NCBI GenBank assembly: GCA_001304875.1
Contig: BBZO01000005.1
Coordinates: 108,711-172,710, forward strand
Length of the DNA stretch: 64,000 nt
Source: Clostridia bacterium UC5.1-2E3
Lineage (GTDB): Bacteria; Bacillota; Clostridia; Lachnospirales; Lachnospiraceae
Direction: 5' to 3'
Each line of letters begins with the position of its first letter. The stretch's first letter is position 1. Position numbers and translations under genes: made by a program. The notes beneath the pieces were generated by a model. It saw only the letters and a program-made list of their open reading frames with translations, did not search any database and had not been told where the DNA came from. Positions 28,214 to 37,226 of the stretch are shown piece by piece.

Positions 28214-29232
28214 ATGAGAGCGATTACGGTGACAAAACCGGGAGAAATGAGGCTTCTGGAGGTGCCGGAGCCCAGGATTACGGAGCCGGATCAGGTGCTT
28301 GTGCGTGTGAAGGCGGCGGGAATCTGCGGTTCTGACGTGCATGTGGCCCACGGAACCAATCCCTATGCCGTGTATCCGGTGGTACCGGGGCATGAGGCCG
28401 CCGGGGTGATCGAGGCCGTAGGAGGCAATGTGAATGATCTGGAGATCGGGGACGGCGTCGTGTTTGAGCCCATCACCTACTGCGGTACCTGCTATGCATG
28501 CCGCAGCGGGCACCACAATGTGTGCCGGGAGCTGAAGGTGCTGGGATGTTCGGTGGACGGAACGTTCCGGGACTATGCGGTGGTGAAGCGATCCCAGGTA
28601 TATAAGTATGACACAGCCCGTATGAGTTTTGTCCAGGCGGCGCTCTGTGAACCTTATACCATCGGGGCCCAGGCCAACTGGCGGGGAGATGTGAAGCCGG
28701 GGGGACTGGGCGCTGGTTCACGGCGGGGCCCCATCGGACTGATTGTCGCCGACGTGGCGAAGAGCCGCGGGGCAAAAGTCATTGTCTCCGAGCCCAATGA
28801 AAAACGCCTGGCTATGGCGGCGGAGTTCGGGGCAGATTATATGGTAAATCCGCTGAAACAGGATCTGGGAAAAGTTGTGGATGAGCTCACTGGCGGCGAG
28901 GGCGTGAATGTGATTTTCGAGGCCGCCGGTGTTCCGGCGCTTCTCAAGGATTCCATCGCGCTGCTGTCGCCGGCGGGCCGCCTGGTTGCCATGACCTATG
29001 GCCCGGAGCCGGTTCCGGTAGATTTCAGGGCGGTTAATGCAAAGGAGCTGACGATTCTGGGAACCAGGCACCAGTATCAGAAGTTCCCGGAGGTGGTCAC
29101 GCTGCTGCCGGATCATTTAAGGCAGGTGGACCGTCTCACCACGCACATTTCCCGGCAGAGGAGTTTGAACGGGCCTTCGCCGTGCTGGCTGATAAGGACA
29201 GCGGGGCTGGGAAGGTGGTTTTGACGTTTTAA
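28214..29232 (+). CDS. Zinc-dependent medium-chain alcohol/polyol dehydrogenase (three indels)
   Basis: Starts ATG 28214 after AAGGGGG. Catalytic zinc: GICGSDVHVAHG and PVVPGHEAAGV; structural zinc: CGTCYACRSGHHNVC. The nucleotide-binding Gly loop is garbled: a G gained at 28699-28704 and one base lost at 28723-28727 hide a normal VHGGGPIGLIVADVAKS-like segment. A T lost near 29141 hides the true C-terminus, recovered as FPAEEFERAFAVLADK, ending at 29232. About 340 residues, related to L-idonate/sorbitol/threonine dehydrogenases. Last gene of the operon. Confidence 0.85.
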
Positions 29233-29259
29233 AAGAGAACTTGAGATTTTTTTGAAATC

Positions 29260-29288
29260 TTGACATCTCTCCTCAAATCTGCTATAGT
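29260..29288 (+). promoter_or_regulatory. Promoter of the DEAD-box helicase gene
   Basis: Perfect TTGACA (29260-29265), 17-base spacer, TATAGT (29283-29288). It leaves a leader of about 130 bases before the start codon. Confidence 0.8.
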
Positions 29289-29302
29289 CTATCCTTGCGA
29301 GA

Positions 29303-29349
29303 AACAGAGAAGAACGGTATTTTTTGTGGGCCGTGATTCTCTGTTTTTT
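29303..29349 (+). promoter_or_regulatory. Leader terminator (attenuator) of the helicase gene
   Basis: AACAGAGAA (29303-29311) pairs with TTCTCTGTT (29337-29345); a second inner stem ACGG/CCGT is separated by a tandem GA/GA internal loop; six T follow (29344-29349). This is a complete intrinsic terminator lying between the promoter and the gene, so read-through must be regulated, for instance by cold or by the helicase itself. Confidence 0.7.
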
Positions 29350-29427
29350 CGGAATTTCAGAATTTCGGAAAACATACACGATTAGAAAATCAAAAGCATA
29401 GTAAAATGTAAGTAGGAAGGAATAGAT

Positions 29428-31089
29428 ATGGATACAATCAGATTTGACGAGCTTATGCTGGACGACCGCCTGCTGCGGGCGGTGACGGACATGGGATTCG
29501 AGGAGCCGTCGCCGATCCAGGCGCAGGCCATCCCGCTGCAGATGGAAGGTCTGGATATCATCGGCCAGGCGCAGACCGGGACGGGAAAGACGGCGGCCTT
29601 CGGCATTCCGCTGCTCCAGAAGATCGACCCCAGGAGCAAGAAACTGCAGGCCATCGCCCTCTGCCCCACCAGAGAGCTGGCGATCCAGGTGGCCGACGAG
29701 ATCAGAAAACTTTCCAAATACATGCACGGAATCAAGATTCTGCCGATCTACGGCGGACAGGACATCGTGCGCCAGATCCGCGGCCTTAAGGAGGGAACCC
29801 AGATTGTCATTGGAACCCCGGGCCGCGTCATGGATCACATGAGACGCGGGACCATCAAGTTTGACCGCGTGCACACGGTGATTCTGGATGAGGCGGATGA
29901 GATGTTGAACATGGGATTTCTGGAGGACATGGAGACCATTTTAAGCCAGCTTCCCGAGGAGCGCCAGACGGTGATGTTCTCCGCAACCATGCCAGGCGCC
30001 ATCGCCCAGATCGCGAAGAAATTCCAGAAAGATCCGAAGATCGTCAAAGTGGTGAAGAAGGAGCTGACGGTCCCGAAGGTGACCCAGTATTACTACGAGG
30101 TGAAGCCGAAGAACAAGGTGGAGGTCATGTGCCGTCTGCTGGACATGTACGCGCCGAAGCTGTCGGTGGTGTTCTGCAACACGAAGAAGCAGGTGGATGA
30201 GCTGGTGCAGGCGCTCCAGGGCCGCGGCTATTTTGCCGAGGGGCTTCACGGGGATTTAAAGCAGGTGCAGCGCGACCGCGTGATGAAGGGCTTCCGCACC
30301 GGGCGCACGGAAATTCTGGTGGCCACGGATGTGGCGGCCAGAGGTATCGACGTGGACGACGTGGAGGCCGTATTCAACTATGACATTCCCCAGGACGACG
30401 AGTATTACGTGCACCGCATCGGCCGGACGGGCCGCGCCGGGCGCGAGGGAATGGCCTTCAGCCTGGTGGTGGGAAAAGAGGTCTACAAGCTGCGCGACAT
30501 CCAGCGCTACTGCAAGACGAAGATTCTCCCCCAGCCTATCCCTTCTTTAAACGACGTGACCGAGATCAAGGCAGAGAAGATCCTGCGCGAGGCGGAGGAG
30601 ACCATTCAGAGTACCGATCTGACCCGCATGGTAAACATCATCGAGAAGAAAATCCTCGAGGACGACTACACGACCATGGATCTGGCGGCGGCGCTTCTGC
30701 GCCTGTCCATGGGCGATGAGATGGAGGATCTGATCGACGAGCGGATGCCTGTGCGCTCCCTGGATGATCTGGATGATTATGGAAACAGGGGCGGAAGAAA
30801 CGGCGGACGCGGCGGCAGAAGCTATAAAAACGGCGGACGCGGCGGAAACGACATGGTTTCTCTTTTCATCAATATCGGAAAGAACCAGAACGTACGCCCC
30901 GGCGACATTCTGGGGGCCATCGCCGGGGAGTCCGGCATTCCCGGAAAGCTGGTGGGGAGTATCGACATGTACGACAAGTACACATTTGTGGAGGTTCCCA
31001 GGGAGCAGGCGGACGAGATCGTGCGCGTGATGAAGGACGCGAAGATCAAGGGAAAGAGCGTCCACATGGAGAAGGCGAACCGGAGGTAG
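29428..31089 (+). CDS. DEAD-box RNA helicase with DbpA-type RNA-binding domain
   Basis: 553 residues, intact. Q-motif region MGFEEPSPIQAQAIP, motif I AQTGTGKTAA, Ia PTRELAIQ, GTPGRVMDH, motif II VILDEADEML, III FSATMPG, V ATDVAARGIDV, VI YVHRIGRTGRAG. Then a Gly/Arg-rich linker (RGGRNGGRGG, about residues 450-472) and a DbpA-like RNA-binding domain (FINIGKNQNVRPGDILGAIAG). Relatives are cold-shock and ribosome-assembly helicases such as CshA/DeaD. The start follows GTAGGAAGG. Confidence 0.93.
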   Translation: MDTIRFDELMLDDRLLRAVTDMGFEEPSPIQAQAIPLQMEGLDIIGQAQTGTGKTAAFGIPLLQKIDPRSKKLQAIALCPTRELAIQVADEIRKLSKYMHGIKILPIYGGQDIVRQIRGLKEGTQIVIGTPGRVMDHMRRGTIKFDRVHTVILDEADEMLNMGFLEDMETILSQLPEERQTVMFSATMPGAIAQIAKKFQKDPKIVKVVKKELTVPKVTQYYYEVKPKNKVEVMCRLLDMYAPKLSVVFCNTKKQVDELVQALQGRGYFAEGLHGDLKQVQRDRVMKGFRTGRTEILVATDVAARGIDVDDVEAVFNYDIPQDDEYYVHRIGRTGRAGREGMAFSLVVGKEVYKLRDIQRYCKTKILPQPIPSLNDVTEIKAEKILREAEETIQSTDLTRMVNIIEKKILEDDYTTMDLAAALLRLSMGDEMEDLIDERMPVRSLDDLDDYGNRGGRNGGRGGRSYKNGGRGGNDMVSLFINIGKNQNVRPGDILGAIAGESGIPGKLVGSIDMYDKYTFVEVPREQADEIVRVMKDAKIKGKSVHMEKANRR

Positions 31090-31095
31090 AGACAG

Positions 31096-31664
31096 ATGTT
31101 CAGAGAACTGACATCCGACGAGGTCAGAGACATTTACAATCGCTATATGAAACAGGATTTTCCTCCGCAGGAGCTGAAGCCTTTAAAAAATATCGAACGG
31201 ATGCGGGAGCGGGGAGAATACAGCTGTTACGGTTCCTTCGAGGACGGCAGGCTGAAAGCCTACGCCTTTGTGGCGGAGCCTCGGGGCGGCGGTATGGTGC
31301 TTCTGGACTATCTGGCCGCGGTGAGCGATGAGCGCTCCGCCGGGCACGGCAGCCGGATGCTTGGCTTCCTGCGGGAGGACTGCGCCGGAAAAGGCGGAAT
31401 CCTGATCGAGGCGGAGGATCCGGCGTTCGCCGCCGATGAGGCTGACGGGAGATCCGCCGCAGGCGGATCCGTTTCTACGATAAAAATGGCTCCAGAGACA
31501 CCGGCGTCCGCGCCGTGGTGTTCGCGACAGAGTATGTGATCTTGCATCTGGGGAAGGAACTTGTGAGGCCGGAGCAGATTCTGAGGGAGTACGAGACGAT
31601 CTACCGGATGATGGTGCCGGAGCCGCATTACAGCCGGAATATAAGGGTATCGATGAAAAAATAG
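31096..31664 (+). CDS. GNAT family N-acetyltransferase (one frameshift)
   Basis: Begins MFRELTSDEVRDIYNRYM 6 bases after the helicase stop, with GGAGG inside the helicase end. Acetyltransferase features: YGSFEDGRLKAYAFV, LLDYLAAVSDERSAGHGSRML (acetyl-CoA loop), LIEAEDP. A base is lost near 31455; the adjacent frame continues RFYDKNGSRDTGVRAVVF and ends IRVSMKK at 31664. About 189 residues. Substrate unknown. Confidence 0.8.
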
Positions 31665-31692
31665 CAGCGGGGCGGATGCTTTCGCTGCTTTT
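31663..31692 (+). terminator. Terminator of the GNAT gene
   Basis: AGCAGCG (31663-31669) pairs with CGCTGCT (31683-31689), followed by TTTTCC. The stem overlaps the stop codon. Confidence 0.85.
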
Positions 31693-31812
31693 CCTATTCC
31701 GCGTCCCTGCGAAGCAAAGCTGCCTCATCAATACAAATCATAAATATCTGCAGTTGTCAGTTTTATATCGGAAATATACCCGGAACCCTGCCGGTGAGAA
31801 AATTGATGATTC

Positions 31813-31990
31813 TTAAAGAAAGTGAGTATTCCTATAATGTGCAAGGAGATCTTCTTCGCTGAAATCCATCGGATTATCCAAATCATCGCTGTCGTACAGC
31901 CGCCACACAGACACGTTATCCATGAACCAGCCCTGTTTTTTAATTTGTTGACAACCCTTCCGAAGCGTCCCAAATACCCCATTCTTTAGA
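31813..31990 (-). pseudogene. Fragment of an unrecognised small gene
   Basis: A minus-strand frame ending at 31813 encodes a protein-like tail including GVFGTLRKGCQQIKKQGW and DLDNPMDFSEEDLLAHYR, with good coding character, but the frame has no start codon before an upstream stop. It may be the remnant of a decayed gene or one with a further indel upstream. The remainder of 31693-32064 shows no other gene. Confidence 0.35.
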
Positions 31991-32064
31991 ATTTCTTTCG
32001 TTTTCCCCCACGCCCCTCTTTAGTTTTCCCCCGTATAGTAAAACCAACGAAAGGGGGAGCGGGC

Positions 32065-32196
32065 ATGGATATTTCCGGAATTATCACAATCGTCATCGGA
32101 GTTCTGATCCTTATCACGACAGCCAATCTTTTCATATGTTTCTTCCATCTCTGTGCGGACGAACTGCGCAAATATGATATGTGTGGTATTATGTGA
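32065..32196 (+). CDS. Small hydrophobic peptide, 43 aa
   Basis: ATG 32065 is 6 bases after AAAGGGGGAG. The sequence starts MDISGIITIVIGVLILITT, one membrane helix up to about residue 28, then a charged tail with two cysteines (HLCADELRKYDMCGIM). It has the shape of small membrane peptides or type I toxins, but I find no antisense RNA promoter. Its stop codon overlaps the promoter of the hairpin repeat that follows. A chance frame cannot be excluded. Confidence 0.45.
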   Translation: MDISGIITIVIGVLILITTANLFICFFHLCADELRKYDMCGIM

Positions 32197-32197
32197 A

Positions 32198-32226
32198 CAC
32201 TTGGCGAGGTCTTTTCGAGCCTAGTG
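32198..32226 (+). repeat. Hairpin repeat, copy B
   Basis: CACTTGGC (32198-32205) pairs with GCCTAGTG (32219-32226) with one mismatch; loop GAGGTCTTTTCGA. An extended -10 (TGGTATTAT, 32184-32192) lies just before it, so transcription would start at the hairpin, as in copy A. Confidence 0.6.
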
Positions 32227-32241
32227 AGAACATATACCTGG

Positions 32242-32272
32242 CTACTTGGCGAGGTCTTTTACGAGCTAGTAG
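32242..32272 (+). repeat. Hairpin repeat, copy C, followed by the response regulator promoter
   Basis: CTACTTGGC (32242-32250) pairs with GCTAGTAG (32265-32272) with one unpaired base; loop GAGGTCTTTTACGA. Copies B and C form a tandem with a period of about 45 bases, each flanked by TAT-A-like hexamers (TATTAT, TATACC). An extended -10, TGGTATAAT (32276-32284), immediately follows copy C and would drive the response regulator gene. Confidence 0.6.
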
Positions 32273-32328
32273 ACATGGTATAATGCATAATGTCAGGAAA
32301 AAGAAATCCCACAGAGAGGCTGTTGATT

Positions 32329-33038
32329 ATGAATACAAATACTATCTTGATTGTCGAGGATGATAAGGAGATACGCCAGGGCGTAGAGATTTTTTAAAGG
32401 GCCAGGGTTACCGGGTCCTGCAGGCGGAAAACGGCCTGGAAGGGCTTAAGGTCCTGGAGCAGGAGACCGTGGATCTGGCCATCGTGGACGTGATGATGCC
32501 CAGGATGGACGGTATCACCATGGTGATAAAGCTTCGGGAGAAGTACGAGTTTCCGGTTATCTTCCTCTCGGCCAAGTCCGAGGAGGTAGATAAGATCATG
32601 GGGCTTAACATGGGGGCGGATGACTATATCACAAAGCCCTTCACGCCCATGGAGCTTCTGGCGCGGGTCAATTCCCAGCTCAGACGGTACCGGAGATTCA
32701 TGGAGCTTTTGGGAAAAGACAAGAAGGAAACCACAGGCATTTACCGGATCGGCGGCCTGGAACTCAACGAGGACACGGTGGAGGTGTTCGTGGACGGAAA
32801 ACCCGTGAAGGTGACGCCCATGGAATTTAAGATTCTGAATCTGCTGATGAGAAATCCCGGCCGCGTGTTCTCGGCGGATGAGATCTACGAGAAGGTCTGG
32901 AACGAGCGGGCGGTGAACACAGACACCATCATGGTGCACGTCCGCAACATCCGCGAGAAGATCGAGCTGGATCCGAAGAAACCAAAATATTTAAAGGTGG
33001 TGTGGGGAGTTGGATACAAGATTGAAAAACAGGCATAA
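32329..33038 (+). CDS. OmpR/PhoB family response regulator (one frameshift)
   Basis: ATG 32329, 9 bases after AGAGAGG. Receiver: ILIVEDDKEIRQGV, phosphoacceptor in LAIVDVMMPRMDG, FLSAKSEEVDK, GADDYITKPF (conserved Lys). C-terminal winged helix: VKVTPMEFKILNLLMRNPGRV and VHVRNIREKIELDPK. One T of a run at 32390-32395 is missing, hiding the first 23 codons in another frame. About 236 residues. It pairs with the overlapping histidine kinase; the VanR/VanS-like layout is suggestive only. Confidence 0.88.
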
Positions 33039-35266
33039 ACTGGGAATTATATTGATAACGATGCTTCTCGTCTGCGCATCGGTGGTCACGATCGCGGCAT
33101 ACCCGTACATGGAGCGCATGGCGAAGAAGTACACGCAGACCAACGCGTCGATGCAGGCGCAGTGGGAGATTGAGAACCTGGCTCCGCAGGTGATGAACTG
33201 CGTGTACGCCATCTGGATGGAGCAGGCGGAGAAGGAGGCCGGCCACATGATGACGCCGACCCAGGTATTTCTCCCGAACCTTCAGCAGAAGCTGGAGGAA
33301 ATGAACAACCATGCGGTTGTGATGGAGGACATACAGGAATCGGCCAGCGAGGAGCAGACGGACGGCGGCTACGCATATTATATGAATGGCGAGCGCGAGC
33401 AGCTGGAGACCATCAAGCAGGATCTGGATGCTCTGGGAAACCTCTGGAAGAGCAATTACCGCCAGCTTCTTCCCCATATCGTCTACACCATGTATGACGG
33501 GGAGGGGAAAATCCTCCAGAACAGCACGGAGCGGACGCTCTCCGGACACGAGGCGGGATATGTGAGCCTGCGGATGAATTTTGACGAGCGGGGACGGATG
33601 ACCCTCGACAAGGCCGAGGGCAGCAATGCAAGGCAGGCCGAGGTGCTGGCAAACGCCCTCCTGCAGTACGAGTATGAGGACCCGGTCACCAGCGAGTTCG
33701 GGTATGACCTGGCCTATCTGGGAGTCCCCTTCGAGGCCCGAAGAATGTGAAAATCGACATCAGCCTGGACGGCACGCTGTTAAATACCTTCCAGAGCGGC
33801 TACGGATCCTACGACCTTCTGTGGAGCGGCGGCTATGAGGCGGTTGTCTACGGCCTGTGCCTGCTCGTGGCAGTTGCGGCGCTGGTGCTTCCCTGCTTCA
33901 AAGCCTTATGTCTTGGACAGGAAAAAATATTCCGCGTGCCCTTTGAGATCGTGTCGTTTCTGGGAATCTTATGGGCCTGCTTTGTTCTGGGCACGCCGGG
34001 CTGCGAGGTGGCCTACTACACGATGAGCGGCGGTTTCCAGTCGGCCTTTGTCCAGGCGGGATTTCTGCCGGAGGCGTCGGAGGCCATTGTGCTGGGAGCG
34101 AATCTGGTGTTCTGGCTGGGCGCCTACGCCATGCTCTACTGGGGAATCACCTGCGTAAGAAACATATTTCCCTGGGCCCCATCCGCTACATCAAGGAGCG
34201 GACGGTCTGCGGCGGCATCATCCGCTGGGTTTTCCGCCTATGGAACCGGTTTTACCAGGAAATGAAGACGGTGGACTGGCAGGACAATTCCACGAAGCTG
34301 ATCCGTAAGATTGTGATTGTGAACTTCTTGATACTGGCGGTGATCTCCTGCTTCTGGGTGATCGGTATATTTGTCCTCATCCTCTATTCCATCGGGCTGT
34401 TTTTCCTCCTCCGGAAATACTGGCGGGAAATGCATGAAAAGTACAGAGTCCTTTTAAATGGCATCAACCGCATCGCCGAGGGCGATCTGGACGCGGAGAT
34501 CGAGGAGGATCTGGGAATCTTCGAGCCGTTCAGAGAGCAGATCAACAAGATCCGGGCGGGCTTTAAGAAGGCCGTGGACGAGGAGGTCAAGAGTCAGTCC
34601 ATGAAGACGGAGCTCATCACCAACGTGTCCCACGATCTGAAGACGCCGCTGACGGCGATTATCACGTATGTAAACTTATTGAAAGACGAAAATGCCACCG
34701 AGGAGGAGAAGAAATCCTACATCCAGGTGCTGGAGCAGAAATCCATGAGACTGAAAGTATTGATCGAGGACCTTTTCGAGGTCAGCAAAGCCAACAGCCG
34801 CAACGTGACGCTGAATCTCATAGATCTTGACATCGTCAGCCTGATGAAGCAGGTGCGGCTGGAGCTGGACGACAAGATCAGCACCTCCCAGGTAGAGTTT
34901 AAGTGGAACCTGCCGGAGGAGCCGGTGGTCTTAAAACTGGACAGCGACAAGACCTACAGGATATTTGAAAATCTTCTTGTAAACATTGTCAAGTACGGAA
35001 TGCCGGGAAGCCGGGCCTACATTGACATCGAGAAAAACGAGAAGCAGGTAAAGGTGTCCATGAAAAATATTTCCGCGGTGGAATTAAGCGATAACGGCAT
35101 CGACATGACCGAGCGCTTCGTCCGCGGCGACAAATCCAGAAACACCGAGGGCTCCGGCCTGGGGCTGGCGATTGCCAAGAGCTTTGCCGAGGTCCAGAAA
35201 GGAAAGCTGGAGGTGGAGATCGAGGCCGATCTTTTCAAGGTACTGATTACCTGGCCGGTGAACTGA
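33022..35266 (+). CDS. Membrane sensor histidine kinase (two frameshifts)
   Basis: The start is uncertain: TTG 33022 lies 12 bases after GGGGAG, TTG 33010 directly after it; both overlap the response regulator end. Order: TM1 (LGIILITMLLVCASVVTIAA), extracytoplasmic sensor of about 220 residues, several further TM segments (residues about 255-345 and 385-420), HAMP-like linker, HisKA with TNVSHDLKTPLTAIITYVNLL, and HATPase with NLLVNIVKYG, a degenerate D-box, and GSGLGLAIAKSF. One base is lost near 33738 and one near 34172. About 748 residues. The multi-helix middle region is unusual for a simple two-TM kinase. Confidence 0.85.
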
Positions 35267-35279
35267 ATATTTTACTGAG

Positions 35280-35344
35280 GCGTCCCCTTTCGGATATGCT
35301 TTGATCAGATGCAGTGTGATTGAAGCGGCTCCGGGAGGGGACGC
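35280..35344 (+). other. Nested hairpin between kinase and marR
   Basis: GCGTCCCC (35280-35287) pairs with GGGGACGC (35337-35344); inside, GGA/TCC and GCTT/AAGC can pair. It begins 13 bases after the kinase stop. No T run follows, so it is a structured 3' end or RNA element rather than a standard terminator. Confidence 0.4.
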
Positions 35345-35426
35345 TGTGATTATGGTCTGGGGTGCGGAAAAGGAGAATTTTTATAAAACAATGCATTCTT
35401 TTCAACACGATTAACCCCATTTCCAC

Positions 35427-35475
35427 TTGCAAAATATAAATTTTAGTATATAATAATAGTCAAGAAATTGACTAT
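35427..35475 (+). promoter_or_regulatory. marR promoter with overlapping MarR operator
   Basis: TTGCAA (35427-35432), 16-base spacer, TATAAT (35449-35454). Directly behind lies a perfect inverted repeat ATAGTCAA-GAAA-TTGACTAT (35456-35475), covering the transcription start. This is the classical arrangement of an autorepressing MarR regulator. Confidence 0.8.
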
Positions 35476-35502
35476 ACAAAAATGGACTAAGGACGGTGAG
35501 CC

Positions 35503-35955
35503 ATGACACAGGAAGACAGAAAAAATGCATATCTCTACTGCAAATTCAGAGACGAGCAGTTCGCTCTATACGATGAATATTCAAAGCGTCACGGCATGCT
35601 GATGAAGACGCTTCTGGTGGTGAATGTCCTTTTTTACGCGAAGGACGGAATGACCCAGACGGAGATCTGCCGGAGAACCTTCCAGTCGAAACAGACCGTA
35701 AACTCGATTATAAAAAATCTTCTGACAGACAGCTATGTCACCATCACGGAGATCCCGGAAAACAGGAGGAACAAGACGGTCCGCATGACGGAGGCGGGCC
35801 GCGCTTACTGCGAAAAGGTGGTCCGCCATATCACGTGAGCGGAGGACACGGCCATGTCCATGTTTACGGCCGGCGAGCAGAAGCAGCTCATCGACCTGTC
35901 GAGGACATTTACAAAAAATCTTGCCATGCTGGTCAATCAGGAAACGGAGGAATGA
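35503..35955 (+). CDS. MarR family regulator with an in-frame stop near the end
   Basis: Starts MTQEDRKNAYLYCKFRDEQF. Winged helix: MLMKTLLVVNVLFYAKDGMTQTEICRRTF-type segment, SKQTVNSIIKNLLTDSY and the wing ENRRNKTVRMTEAGRAY. A TGA at 35836-35838 interrupts the frame after VVRHIT; the same frame then continues AEDTAMSMFTAGEQKQLIDL to 35955, the normal C-terminal dimerisation helix. A CGA to TGA change, real or an error, would explain it. It precedes two nitroreductase genes and probably represses them. Confidence 0.75.
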
Positions 35956-35957
35956 AC

Positions 35958-36557
35958 ATGGAATTTTACGAAGTCATAGACAAGAGGAGAAGCATTCGTC
36001 AGTTTGAGGACAGGGAAATCCCCAGGGAGGTGCTGGAGCGGATTCTGAACGCAGGCTTAAAGGCGCCTTCCTCCAATCATCAGAGGAGGTGGGAGCTGGT
36101 GACGCTGACTGATAAGGCCATGATCCTGGAGCTGGCGAAGCTCATCCGCCCCTACCCCTGCCGCATCCAGGAACCAAAGACCCCGCAGCAGGAAATGTTC
36201 AAGATCGCCTACCCGCGCCAGCGCAGTATGATCGAGGAGTCCGCCTGTGTGATTCTGCCGTACTTTAAACAGAAATACGCGTTCGACAATCCGAAAAACG
36301 ACTACGGTCTGATGGATTACGGCGCGGCCTGGGCGCTGGTGGAGAACATGCTTCTCGCCGCCACCGCCGAGGGACTGGGTTCCGTCGTCCATATCCCGGT
36401 CAAAAAAGAGCCTGAGCAGATCAAAGAATTTTTAAAGGTACCCGACGGCTACTATCTCCCCACGCTGGTGGTTCTCGGCTATCCGGCCAGGGACGCGCTT
36501 CTGCCCGCGCAGGTCAAGGCCACGGTGGAGAACAAAGTCCGCTGGAACAAATGGTAA
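35958..36557 (+). CDS. Nitroreductase family protein
   Basis: 199 residues from ATG 35958, behind CGGAGGAA inside the marR end. FMN-binding nitroreductase pattern: YEVIDKRRSIRQFEDREIP, ILNAGLKAPSSNHQRRWEL, DYGAAWALVENMLLAATAEGLG and the C-terminal PTLVVLGYPA. Such enzymes reduce nitro or quinone-like compounds or flavin substrates with NAD(P)H. Overlap with marR indicates co-transcription, so expression likely responds to a small aromatic or oxidant. Confidence 0.9.
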   Translation: MEFYEVIDKRRSIRQFEDREIPREVLERILNAGLKAPSSNHQRRWELVTLTDKAMILELAKLIRPYPCRIQEPKTPQQEMFKIAYPRQRSMIEESACVILPYFKQKYAFDNPKNDYGLMDYGAAWALVENMLLAATAEGLGSVVHIPVKKEPEQIKEFLKVPDGYYLPTLVVLGYPARDALLPAQVKATVENKVRWNKW

Positions 36558-36582
36558 AACAGTCTGAAAAAGGAGCCGGAAA

Positions 36583-37194
36583 ATGGAATTTAACGAGGTT
36601 ATCGATAAAAGAAGAACCAGCAGAGAATGGACCGACCGGGAGGTCGATTTCGAGACGATAAAGAGAATCATCGGGGCCGGTATGAAGGCCCCCTCCTGGG
36701 ATCATTACCGGAACTGGCAGTTCATCGTTCTCCACGAGAGAGCGGAAAAAGAAAACGCCTTTAGTTACGCCAAATATATAGCGGACAGGTTTGACATTGG
36801 CAGATATGAGAACAGAAAATTAAATCTTGCCCAGGAAATGTACGCCTACGCCATGCCCAGGCAGTACACCATGCTGGTGGAGTGCCCGTACGTGATCGTC
36901 CCCCTGTTCCGGTGCAGCAGGCTCAACGCCGAGTGGGTCAGCAAGCTGAACCCCTTGACAACCGCGTGGTGCGTCGCGGAAAATATCATGCTCGCCGCCA
37001 TCAACGAGGGCCTCGGCTATTCCCTGCGCATTCCGTTAAACAAGGAACATAATGTTGTCCTGGAAAAACTGGGCGTCCCCCAGGGGTGGATGACTCCCTG
37101 CTTCATCGGAATCGGCCACCCCAGAGAAGACGAACGCATTCTGACCCAATACGATCCCACCCCCGATTCCCATATCCACATGGAAAGGTGGTAG
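36583..37194 (+). CDS. Nitroreductase family protein, paralogue
   Basis: 203 residues, intact, behind AAAAGGAG. It shares the order of motifs with the gene upstream: FNEVIDKRRTSREWTDREVD, GAGMKAPSWDHYRNWQFIVL, TTAWCVAENIMLAAINEGLG, GIGHPREDE. Sequence differs clearly from the first copy (for example SWDH for SSNH at the flavin loop), so an old duplication with separated substrates is likely. No terminator with a T run was seen after it. Confidence 0.9.
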   Translation: MEFNEVIDKRRTSREWTDREVDFETIKRIIGAGMKAPSWDHYRNWQFIVLHERAEKENAFSYAKYIADRFDIGRYENRKLNLAQEMYAYAMPRQYTMLVECPYVIVPLFRCSRLNAEWVSKLNPLTTAWCVAENIMLAAINEGLGYSLRIPLNKEHNVVLEKLGVPQGWMTPCFIGIGHPREDERILTQYDPTPDSHIHMERW

Positions 37195-37226
37195 GCCTTC
37201 AGCCGCCTGCGGCAGCCGCGCATTGT

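Noticed and set aside
30781..30850. Short GGCGGACGCGG direct repeats as a CRISPR-like array
   Set aside because: They encode the RGG-type linker of the helicase; there are no spacers and no cas genes in the window.
35836..35838. TGA in marR as a selenocysteine codon
   Set aside because: No SECIS-like hairpin directly after the codon, and the position lies in a plain helix where family members have ordinary residues.
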